A DNA stretch of 64,000 bases, taken from contig OX463829.1 in assembly GCA_949825045.1 (NCBI GenBank), positions 25,576,715 to 25,640,714 of the forward strand, read 5' to 3'. Positions 56,527-64,000 of the stretch are shown piece by piece. The DNA is from Argyresthia goedartella. Taxonomy: Eukaryota; Arthropoda; Insecta; Lepidoptera; Argyresthiidae. The position numbers were made by a program, and so were the translations under genes. Under the pieces are notes generated by a model. It worked only from the letters and a program-made list of their open reading frames with translations, did not search any database and had not been told where the DNA came from. Numbering within the stretch: position 1 is the first letter of the stretch; each line of letters begins with the position of its first letter.

Positions 56527-56540
56527 TGGTAGCAAGAGCG
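56527..56540 (+). promoter_or_regulatory. Primer-binding site of the inner element
   Basis: TGGTAGCAAGAGCG starts 4 bp after the LTR. The outer element has a related site on the minus strand (TGGTAGCAGGCGCG, about 61773-61786). Confidence 0.7.
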
Positions 56541-56642
56541 TGGTTTCCTGAGATTTGCAGCCGTCAAGGGCTCCAGGAACCCACGATTTGGGACTATCAA
56601 TCTGTAGGTATAGGCGGTTATTAGCTAAAAGCTATTGACGGA

Positions 56643-58184
56643 GTGTCCGGTGAATGGATGAGCTTCATCAATCTGTTCGACAGTTTGGTGCACATGCGAT
56701 CGGACATTACCAAGTCTGTCAAGATGGCTCAGCTGGTGGCAGCATTGAGGGGTGAGCCTAGGGAGCTGGTCGCTCATTTGACAGTTACGGAGGGTAACTA
56801 TGAAACGGCCAGACAATTGTTGGTCAGACGTTACCATAACAAACGGAGGTTGGCCGATGCCCAACTGAACCGTTTGTTTAGTATCCCGGTTGTGAACAAG
56901 GTCGGGGCCATACAGACGGAGGTTTTGAACCCATTGTTGTCCGTCACCAAGGCTCTAGAGAATCTTGGACTTCCGGTTGGTGAATGGTCGTACCTACTGT
57001 TGTACATTGTACTTTCCCGCCTACCCGCTGACGTGCAGACTCATTTCGAACAGTCTCACGGGAGGTCGGCCGAGGACCTGCCCGCCTTCTCCGACTTGGT
57101 CGGATTCTTGGAAGAGGAGGCTCGACGGGCAGAGAATTTGGGGTTGACGGTCACCCATCCTTCGGAGCCACAGAGAGCTGCCGGGAGCGCTGTGAGTAGG
57201 GGCCCTCCGACGAGGAAGGACCGCACCAACCGGCAGTCGTATGGGACTGTGAGTGCATTGACCCCACATAGTGAGACCTGCCCATGTTGTAGGCAGATTG
57301 GCCATGCTGTGGCCAATTGCAATAAGTTCGGGGAACTTAGGGTTCAGGGACGGCGCCGGATGGCCAAGCAGCGGAGCTGGTGTTTCCTGTGCCTCGGGCC
57401 ACACATGGCTAGGTACTGCACGCGCACAAAAATGTGCGGATATTGTGGTGGGGCCCACAACAATCTGTTGTGCATGAACCGGTCCGGCCAACAGCCACCA
57501 CAGGGCCGTACCCAGGGTGACACGGCATGGGGCCCTGAGAATTCGTTTGCGACTCGGAGCGCAACTCAGGAGCCAACGTCCCCACGTCCACAGGGCCGTA
57601 CCCAGGGTGATACGGAATGGGGCCCTGAGAATTCGTTTGCGACTTGGAGCGCAACTCAGGGGCCAACGTCCCCACGTGCACAGGGCGGTACTAGGGTGCA
57701 GGGCCGCACTCAGGGTCATCACATGGGGGGCCCTGAGTTTTCGGTTGCGACTCAGCATCCGACTCAGCGGGCAATGGGGCCACAAGCACGCAGCCACCCA
57801 GGGGTGCAGGGCCGCACTCAGGGTCATCACATGGGGGGCCCTGAGTTTTCGGTTGCGACTCAGCATCCGACTCAGCGGGACATTGGGTATGTTGAGCAGG
57901 CCGTAACGGGCGGGTGGCATGGGACACCTTCGAGCTATGCGGATGCGGTTCGGACGCCGCCTCAGTTGTCGCCCCGCTCGTCGCCTCGTCCTCGTCGGTC
58001 GCATGTGATGTCCCCCCCGCTCATGGAGCGGCCACGGTTGAATTCACGCCCACCCCCCTTCGGGGGGCGTCGTAGGGTGGCAATGGAACCGGCGCGTGGG
58101 CCATTTGTACAATGGGACCCTCTGGCGTATAGCTGCCTACCTGATCGGTTACAGGCACAGTGGGGCCCCGGGGGCCCTCGCTAG
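56643..58184 (+). CDS. Inner BEL/Pao gag, N-terminally shortened, 513 codons
   Basis: Nucleocapsid-bearing structural protein of the element. The reading frame starts MSGEWMSFINLFDSL, which corresponds to the middle of the outer gag (DEWPAFINLFDSL); about 130 N-terminal residues are deleted between the primer site and here. There is a capsid-like helical region to about residue 150. Zinc knuckles CPCCRQIGHAVANC, CFLCLGPHMARYC and CGYCGGAHNNLLC lie at about residues 219-280. Then come two tandem repeat blocks in the coding sequence (about 90-bp x2, about 110-bp x2; QGRTQGDT... and QGRTQGHHMGG...). It ends at TAG 58182. Confidence 0.85.
   Translation: MSGEWMSFINLFDSLVHMRSDITKSVKMAQLVAALRGEPRELVAHLTVTEGNYETARQLLVRRYHNKRRLADAQLNRLFSIPVVNKVGAIQTEVLNPLLSVTKALENLGLPVGEWSYLLLYIVLSRLPADVQTHFEQSHGRSAEDLPAFSDLVGFLEEEARRAENLGLTVTHPSEPQRAAGSAVSRGPPTRKDRTNRQSYGTVSALTPHSETCPCCRQIGHAVANCNKFGELRVQGRRRMAKQRSWCFLCLGPHMARYCTRTKMCGYCGGAHNNLLCMNRSGQQPPQGRTQGDTAWGPENSFATRSATQEPTSPRPQGRTQGDTEWGPENSFATWSATQGPTSPRAQGGTRVQGRTQGHHMGGPEFSVATQHPTQRAMGPQARSHPGVQGRTQGHHMGGPEFSVATQHPTQRDIGYVEQAVTGGWHGTPSSYADAVRTPPQLSPRSSPRPRRSHVMSPPLMERPRLNSRPPPFGGRRRVAMEPARGPFVQWDPLAYSCLPDRLQAQWGPGGPR
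57499..57890 (+). repeat. Two in-frame tandem repeat blocks in inner gag
   Basis: CAGGGCCGTACCCAGGGTGA occurs twice about 93 bp apart. CAGGGCCGCACTCAGGGTCA occurs twice (near 57703 and 57808), about 105 bp apart. All keep the frame. The outer element carries only one short relative (GHQGRTQVG). Confidence 0.8.
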
Positions 58185-58226
58185 GAATTTGCGGCCCAAC
58201 AATTTGTTGCCCCCCAACCGGAGACG

Positions 58227-59828
58227 GTGGTGTTACCGATCGCCTCTGTGCTTGTTTGGGATTTGGCGGGCAACCCAACATACGTTCGCGCCCTATTAGA
58301 TTCTGGAGCTCAGGGCTGCATTGTATCGAATGATTTAGCAAAATGGTTGGGCCTCAATATAAATAATGTATCGCTGCCGAGGAAATTGGTCCCTGCTGGG
58401 GATTACAGGGCAACCCTTCACGGGTTTTGTGATGCCTCTGAACGAGGGTTTGCGGCAGCGGTTTATTTGCGAACCGTCACCTCCACCGGGGAGGTCGACG
58501 TGCGTTTGGTTTTGGCAAAAAGCAAGGTAGCGCCTATTCGGACAAGGATGACGATTCCAAAACTGGAACTGTCCGGGGCTGCTCTTTTGACCAAACTTTT
58601 GAATCATACTCTAACAGTGTTGCGTGGGTCAGTGGTTTTGGAGGATACGGTGTACGCGTGGACGGACAGCCAGATTGTTTTGTGCTGGCTGAAGGCTTCG
58701 GTCCATAACTTAGAGGTTTTTGTTGCGAACCGTGTCTCCCAGATTGTGTCGTCTGAGGTCCCACTGACCTGGAGACATGTACCAGGAGAATTGAACCCGT
58801 CTGATTGTGCATCCAGGGGATGTCGGGCTCCTGAACTCGTTAGACACCATTTGTGGTGGGGACCACCCTGGCTTGCCAGGAGAGAATCGGACTGGCCCCA
58901 CAGCAATGTAGTAGTATCTTCGGATCATGGCCCCAGAGCGGCCGTGCATGTTACCCAGAAGGCTGAGGACCCTGACGCCGGGTTTCTGCTGGACCGGTAT
59001 AGCTCATGTGTGTTTGTTTGTTTATCCACCAAGGCGGTACACCTCGAGCTCGTTGCTAATCTCTCGACAGAGGCTTTCATTGCTTGTTTGGATAGGTTTG
59101 TTTCTCGAAGGGGACTTCCAACTTTGATCCGCTCTGATAACGGCACTAACTACATCGGTGCGGAACGATACTTACGAGAGATAGTCAACCTTTTGAATGT
59201 AAATAAAGTGGATATTGGAACGGCCCTCTCCCGTCGGGGTATACAGTGGACCTTCAGCCCACCGATTTGCCCCCACTGGGGTGGGATTTTTGAGGCCGTA
59301 GTTAAGTCAGCTAAGACGCACTTGGGGCGTATAGTAGGTCAGACCGCGCTGACTTTTGAGGAGCTCGCGACATTGTTTTGTAAGATCGAGGCCGTTCTCA
59401 ATTCGCGACCGTTGTGTCCGCTCAGCTCGGATCCAAATGACCTGGAGGCTCTGACCCCAGGCCATTTCTTGATAGGACAGCCACTTAACGCGTTGCCCGA
59501 GCACCCCTTCGAGGGAGTGAAATTGTATCGGTTGTCAAGGTATCAGATGTTGCAGCAGTTTACTCAGAATTTCTGGAAGCGTTGGTCGCTCGAGTATCTG
59601 CATACCTTACAACAGCGCCTTAAGTGGACTGACAAAACCAGCCCCCCTAGTGTTGGTGACCTCGTTCTGGTTAAGGATGCTAACCTACCGCCACTACGTT
59701 GGCGCAGGGGGCGCATTGTTAACTTGTTCCCTGGCAAGGACGGGACCCCCCGGTCTGCAGAGGTTCTAGTAGGAGGCTCGGTTCTAAAACGAGCGGTAGC
59801 AACGTTGTCTCGGCTGCCCGTAGATTAG
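58227..59828 (+). CDS. Inner BEL/Pao protease-RNase H-integrase ORF, RT deleted, 533 codons
   Basis: A Pao-type protease (ALLDSGAQGCIVS) at about residues 22-60 is followed directly by RNase H sequence (LHGFCDASERGFAAAVYL, near 65). The whole RT is missing, yet the frame is open. RNase H continues (VYAWTDSQIVLCWLK, WRHVPGELNPSDCASRG), then jumps again at about residue 260 (LLDRYSS|CVFVCLSTKAVHLEL), so the integrase lacks its zinc region and first Asp. SDNGTN and GGIFEAVVKSAK are present. It ends at TAG 59826. Confidence 0.88.
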   Translation: MVLPIASVLVWDLAGNPTYVRALLDSGAQGCIVSNDLAKWLGLNINNVSLPRKLVPAGDYRATLHGFCDASERGFAAAVYLRTVTSTGEVDVRLVLAKSKVAPIRTRMTIPKLELSGAALLTKLLNHTLTVLRGSVVLEDTVYAWTDSQIVLCWLKASVHNLEVFVANRVSQIVSSEVPLTWRHVPGELNPSDCASRGCRAPELVRHHLWWGPPWLARRESDWPHSNVVVSSDHGPRAAVHVTQKAEDPDAGFLLDRYSSCVFVCLSTKAVHLELVANLSTEAFIACLDRFVSRRGLPTLIRSDNGTNYIGAERYLREIVNLLNVNKVDIGTALSRRGIQWTFSPPICPHWGGIFEAVVKSAKTHLGRIVGQTALTFEELATLFCKIEAVLNSRPLCPLSSDPNDLEALTPGHFLIGQPLNALPEHPFEGVKLYRLSRYQMLQQFTQNFWKRWSLEYLHTLQQRLKWTDKTSPPSVGDLVLVKDANLPPLRWRRGRIVNLFPGKDGTPRSAEVLVGGSVLKRAVATLSRLPVD

Positions 59829-59860
59829 GGGACAGGTGGGTGCCTGTCCGGGCGGGTGAT

Positions 59861-60405
59861 TGTTCGATTCCAAATCGATATTCGATCGATGGTTTCGGAA
59901 CGGCCATTTTGAATTTGACGTTGCTGCCAACCTAGCAGTTTTTGACAACTGACAGACGAAAAGCCCTCGCAATGTAACGCGTATTGATTTGGGTATTGAA
60001 ATTAAATCGCAAGCCATCTGGAATGTATTCGGGTTCCCCTCAGGATTGTCTATATAGCTGAGTGTGTTGTGGTTCCCCGAACCAGATAGGGTTCGCATTT
60101 ACGTGGCCGATTGGTTTTTCCCACGTAACATAACCTGTGTTGGAACACTGTGCTTGTCGAAGCTGGCCTGCCAGCCATACCTGGTTGGCTGAAGAACCTG
60201 TCTACCAAGAAGAGCCTAGGGTGCACCCGGGCCTTGCAGAGAGAGACAGGAGTTTGACGGGAACGAAGCACAGACCAGGTCAGATAGATTCATAATTAAT
60301 AGCTCGGTGAATCGCCGACGTTCACACTTCTTGGCATCTGATCGCTACGCTACCTCGTAGCTGATGGGCCCCTGCGAGGTCATTGGGTGCCGAGAGGCCT
60401 GAACA
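59861..60405 (+). repeat. Inner element 3' LTR, 545 bp
   Basis: TGTTCGATTCC...GAGGCCTGAACA. The preceding tract GCCTGTCCGGGCGGGTGAT is also present before the outer element's 3' LTR and may act as the plus-strand primer region. Confidence 0.95.
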
Positions 60406-61103
60406 GCCTTAGTGGCCACCAGCACAGGGTTGAGCACCTGTACTCGGATGTCAACATCCCGGGTTACTCTTGGGATGCTAAACAGCTTCCCCAGCTGCGC
60501 ATCAACCAACCGCCGTTTGTGTTGGTAGCGGTCAAACAATATGGACCGGGCTATCTCATAATTGCCCGCCGTGACCGTTAGGTGACCGACCAACTCCTTC
60601 GGTTCACCCCACAGAGCCATCAATAGTTGGGCCAACTTGTAGGCGTTGTCCAGGTCGTCCCGACCGTGGACCAAACTATCAAATAAGTTAATGAATGCCG
60701 GCCACTCATCAATTGCCCCACTGAAGGCCGGAATCTCCAGGTGTGGCAGCCGTCCAACAACACCCTTCGGGGGTGGGTCTTCGTTACCCTCCCCGCGGTC
60801 ATTCCATCGCGACCGCTTAATTTTCTCCGCGCGACGCTCGATGTCGCCCAAGCATTCCATCGCTTGGTCAGCATCCGCGCAGAGCTGTTTCACTGCAGCC
60901 ACCGAGGCTTCATCCGTAAGCCCGAGAGCTTCAGCCTCCGCAGCCAGCCGACACACCTTCCCGACGCGTGTCATTGCGTCCTCCACACGCTTGAGCAGGA
61001 CATCGTCCATGTCAGGTCGCTCCACATACTTATGAGTATGGGCGAGCCATCTCATTTCCTCCCGGACACCATGTCGCAGTACCGTCAAGGGCGAAGGTGC
61101 CAT
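60406..61103 (-). pseudogene. Outer BEL/Pao gag, N-terminal part
   Basis: From MAPSPLTVLRHGVREEM at 61103, a helical Gag N-terminus, through GRLPHLEIPAFSGAIDEWPA, to VLVATKA where the inner element interrupts. With the part at 55157-55978 it would have been open until the insertion. Confidence 0.85.
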
Positions 61104-61789
61104 GTTTACCGACTTAATACATTCTGGTCTTATACTTCACTACCGAACTAAGTATAGCCAGAGACCGGCACTTGCCCGTCAGCGCTGGGCACAGAAATTA
61201 AAACTAAGTTGTCAAAACTAAGGCAACCACTAAAAACAATTAAATCCTAAACAATATTTAATATGGTCGCCCTGTGGACATACACCTTATAACCACATGC
61301 CACCATAAGGCACAATAAAAATAACACACAAAAATTTATTATAAGAAAAAAGGCTATTTTTAATATAATGAAGGTAGCTGTGAACCTTCTAGAAGTGGCC
61401 CCTCCGATATGACCCACACTTCTACTGAGGTCAACAAAATCAGCTTAATACCCCTTAAGTAGCCTGACCCTGCTCTGTAATCCGAAATAACACTGCAATG
61501 CTATGGAACCCGACTGCAATACTATAGTCCGACCGAATGACTGTTTCTTATGCACACCGAGTAGTTTCCGACTACAAATTTATAATAATTGTTAACTAAA
61601 TCGTCAATTATACTTTCACTAACCGAAAATGAACTTTAATTGTGGTATACCGACCACAAGACTCACTCACAAACTGATTGCCGACCAATCTGAGATACCC
61701 TTTTCTCCCAACTACAATGTGGCAAAAAAACAACCCTACAACCGTCCGTGAATCGATTTCCCACTAGGAAACCGCGCCTGCTACCAAAA

Positions 61790-62323
61790 TGATTAAATTC
61801 CACGCCTCAACCGAACGGGCGTGGAATCTGGTAGGGTGGTTTTCACCAGGAGTATCACACGTGGTACTGACCTTTGACGCCGTAGACCGTAATTCGAAAG
61901 CTCAATTCGAGGCAGGAATACGGGATAAGGAGCACAAGGGGTGGGGGGAGAGGAATCGAATCTTACTCTCGTCGTAGCCCGATGCTGTCGCCGTCGCTGC
62001 TGAACGCGACGAATTGGGGACCAACCACTTCAAGCTTCACAACACGAAGCACTCACTCCGATGACGTGAATCTACTTATTCCCGACGATTGTTCCGTGCT
62101 TATTATAATTAACACTCCGACCAGGCCAGACACCTGTGTTAGACAATTATTACTACTGAAATACAGCCAAGGCCCGAACGCCATGTGCCGACATTTTTTC
62201 CAAGTCAAGAAAGTAACCTCTAACTCGTCATCTCGTTTCTATACAAGTGACAGCTGCTAGTTCCGTTTCCGTTCCGAGTCGCGCAACAAAAGGAGGTGCG
62301 TTCCGAAGCATAAATATTAAACA
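61790..62323 (-). repeat. Outer BEL/Pao 5' LTR, 534 bp
   Basis: Same ends as the 53320 copy; it has GAC where the other has a 3-nt gap (GTACTGACCTTTG). Confidence 0.92.
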
Positions 62324-62629
62324 AGTAAGTTAAATAAAAGCTTTTAAAAATAGTGATTTCGGGCTAGATTACATTGAAGAAGTATATCCCTACCCACGTT
62401 AAAACAAAAAATTTACTTTCCCTATACATTTCATTGCATGCTGTTCAGCCGTGTACAAAATCATTAAAGGGAAAGAAATCCCTAATAAACCGGATAATTA
62501 ATTCAAAGCCTTAATTTGAAGCCCATTCAGAATACTGAAACTGAAAGGAAAATGTGGATTTTTCTTGTGCGTGACACTAATTTGGAATTTGAGGTCTCCG
62601 AGCCTATAGGTACTTACAGACCGTTCACC
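62324..62629. other. No gene seen
   Basis: Right flank of the outer BEL/Pao; nothing recognised. Confidence 0.4.
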
Positions 62630-62688
62630 ATAAGATGGACGAGCCAATTATGCCTTGGGAATTGGCATAATTGGCTCGTCCATCTTAT
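62630..62688. repeat. Perfect 25-bp inverted repeat with 9-bp spacer
   Basis: Arm 62630-62654 (ATAAGATGGACGAGCCAATT..), spacer TTGGGAATT, arm 62664-62688. Confidence 0.95.
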
Positions 62689-62699
62689 ATTTGTCCTCA

Positions 62700-63050
62700 A
62701 TATTACATGTTTTTGCTAATTCCAGCAAGGACGCTTTTACAGAGATGCTGTTTGAAACTCGATATTTTTATATTCCTGGATCCTCGTTTTTGTCCAGGAC
62801 ATCTTGAGCAATATTTCAAGTTTTCGGGAGTGGTATGAGGCATTATCCGTCACCACGATTGAATTTGGTTTTAATTTTAGGCAATCCCCCCTTAAACCAC
62901 TCCTCAAAACAGTCAGGGTTCATCTCTTGATGAACCTGCTGGCCGGTTTGGGCTTTTAAAACCATGAGGGAATAATTGATGAAGCGGTCTTCCCCTCCTA
63001 TGTGACTAATTATAAGTCTTCTGCCCTTTCCCGAGGGATTATTCAACCTA
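62700..63050 (-). pseudogene. DDE transposase core fragment (IS630/Tc1-like)
   Basis: Minus-strand SGKGRRLIISHIGGEDRF, EMNPDCFEEWF, then after a frameshift SIVVTDNASYHSRKLE, which holds the second catalytic Asp in its usual VxDNxxYH context. The first-Asp block and third acid are not seen. Style matches the insect family whose N-terminus may be at 39350. Confidence 0.7.
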
Positions 63051-63559
63051 GTTGGGCAATATTCAGCCTAGTTTTTGTTTATTATAGTGCGATTATTCAG
63101 CCTAGTTTTTGTTTATTTTTTTCCTGTAATTCTGAATTCCTAATTAATTTCATTGCGATTTTGCATTAAAAATTAGGATATTATGTATTCGTAAACTCTT
63201 TTTGACAAAATAGCCAAGTTTATTTTTAAATAATTTTAATGTGGTTTGGCGCTACGTAATTTTAGTTTGAGTCGAGCGCATTGTTTGCGCTCTCTTTTCT
63301 TTCTTATGTGGAAGTAATTAACGTTTCGTTTACATTCGTATTCCGTTTATTTATATTTTCTTATTCGTATAATAAGCCTCCAACGAAAGCCTGCCTTCCG
63401 GATTTTATCGATGGACGATCATAACTTCTGAAGTTATCAAAACAAAAATAAAAAATATATTTTTAAAAGTTTATAAAAAGTCCTTTTCAACTATGTCCTA
63501 CATGACTTATTACGTATTTTTTTTCGTTTTATCATTTTACCCCCCACTTTTTTGTAGGC
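63051..63559. other. No gene; short direct duplication
   Basis: ATTCAGCCTAGTTTTTGTTT occurs twice at 63060-63115. The rest is AT-rich with nothing recognised. Confidence 0.4.
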
Positions 63560-63712
63560 AATATTTTTTTCTTATTAAAGTTTAATTATGTTGCGGTTAT
63601 CAGGATTATCAAGTATTTTTGCAGAAGATTTCAAGATTCTATCTCTTAAAGTTTCTGAGAAAAGTGCCGATGGCAGACGGGCTCCTTTTGAGGTACGGAA
63701 CCCTAAAAAGTA
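63560..63712 (+). repeat. Dispersed repeat end with GGTACGGAACCCTAAAAA
   Basis: AGTGCCGATGGCAGACGGGC ... GAGGTACGGAACCCTAAAAA has the look of a widespread lepidopteran interspersed repeat end; recognised by style only. Confidence 0.45.
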
Positions 63713-63759
63713 CACTGCACAGACATGAATAGAAGTGCTTTGGGTGTTAATTTCCTTAG

Positions 63760-64000
63760 TTAATTTTCCATCTTTACTGTACCATAGGTACGCTTACATG
63801 TAATGAATATTAATTAGCGATGGAAGAGACTGTACGTAGATACCTACTTATTCTCAGGATTCTAACGGACAGTACATATATTTTAATTCCAAATTGGTGT
63901 CCATTCAATTCCAGGTTGGACTGATTAATGTCCAATTTTCAAATATTATCGAAACTATCAATGAAATACTTTTTTGTCTTAGCGATTAGAGTAATGAATA
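63760..64000 (-). repeat. Dispersed repeat, inverse of 40190-40400
   Basis: Reverse complement carries TTTGAAAATTGGACATTAAT, AAGTAGGTATCTACGTACAG and CATTACATGTAAGCGTACC, matching the copy at 40190-40400. Confidence 0.8.

Larger units (their letters stand above)
55979..60405 (+). mobile_element. Inner BEL/Pao element, young, RT-less, + strand
   Basis: 4427 bp, with two 545-bp LTRs that I see differing at one base, flanked by GCCTT on both sides (55974-55978, 60406-60410). A tRNA-like primer site follows the 5' LTR. It holds an open gag and an open protease-RNase H-integrase ORF, with no RT. It is inserted in the gag of the outer element in the opposite orientation. Confidence 0.95.
53320..62323 (-). 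mobile_element. Outer BEL/Pao LTR retrotransposon, RT-less, interrupted by an inner element
   Basis: Two LTRs (53320-53850, 61790-62323) in direct orientation, flanked by AGTA (53316-53319 and 62324-62327). The coding sense is the minus strand: gag from 61103, integrase near 53882. The inner element at 55979-60405 splits gag. Removing it leaves about 4.6 kb, too short for a full BEL/Pao; protease, RT and most of RNase H are missing. Confidence 0.92.

Noticed and set aside
57021..58004. 327-codon minus-strand ORF opposite the inner gag
   Set aside because: Shadow of the gag coding frame; no domain, and the gag frame has clear zinc knuckles.

Overview
This is eukaryotic, insect-type DNA. It has split genes with GT-AG introns, AATAAA poly(A) signals, a TATA + TCAGT arthropod core promoter and no operons. 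The transposon mix points to a moth or butterfly: an OTU-bearing Helitron, a tRNA-derived SINE, CR1/Jockey-group and RTE LINEs, mariner, pogo, Harbinger and BEL/Pao. The order is inferred from style, not from a database match.

Three host genes, all on the + strand, can be supported. (1) 5029-5218 and 5519-5695 are the last two coding exons of a mitochondrial RNase P nuclease (PRORP/MRPP3 family); earlier exons lie upstream of the window, beyond a transposon block. (2) An unrecognised gene has five coding exons (12416-12476, 13761-13935, 14715-14859, 23704-23815, 35570-35742). Their splice phases fit exactly (1, 2, 0, 1) and give 221 codons plus a stop. Its second exon sits in a decayed tandem array of four copies. 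(3) A 74-residue secreted Gly/Leu-rich protein has three exons (49606-49617, 50194-50328, 51932-52009), a good core promoter and a poly(A) signal.

The rest is mostly mobile DNA, often nested. 1-4530: a LINE fragment whose (CATT)n tail cuts a minus-strand Gypsy element inside its integrase. 6160-9940: a decayed minus-strand Helitron with an ~0.8 kb insert. 10.6-13.2 kb: a LINE endonuclease fragment and three MITEs. 15334-21440: a nearly complete + strand Helitron (OTU, Rep, helicase) inside intron 3 of gene 2. 22.0-23.6 kb: two long-TIR elements. 24.4-29.3 kb: LINE ORF1, a mariner, and LINE pieces in tandem and head-to-head. 29.7-33.2 kb: a pogo element carrying a LINE insertion. 34.0-35.0 kb: LINE and Harbinger remnants. 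36.5-38.7 kb: an LTR-like segment, a SINE and an 862-bp TIR element with 8-bp target-site duplications. 41571-44519: an uninterrupted 982-residue LINE ORF. 44.9-46.8 kb: an RTE fragment whose RT region carries an exact 28 x 45-bp minisatellite. 47.5-49.0 kb: three SINE pieces and a MITE. 53320-62323: a minus-strand BEL/Pao element with a younger + strand BEL/Pao element (55979-60405) inserted in its gag; neither has a reverse transcriptase. The window ends in DDE-transposase and dispersed-repeat fragments.

The most notable signals are the exon array with probable frame-breaking copies, the in-frame minisatellite inside an RT domain, the nested RT-less BEL/Pao pair, several perfect short-spacer inverted repeats, and the 862-bp element with iterated GC palindromes.
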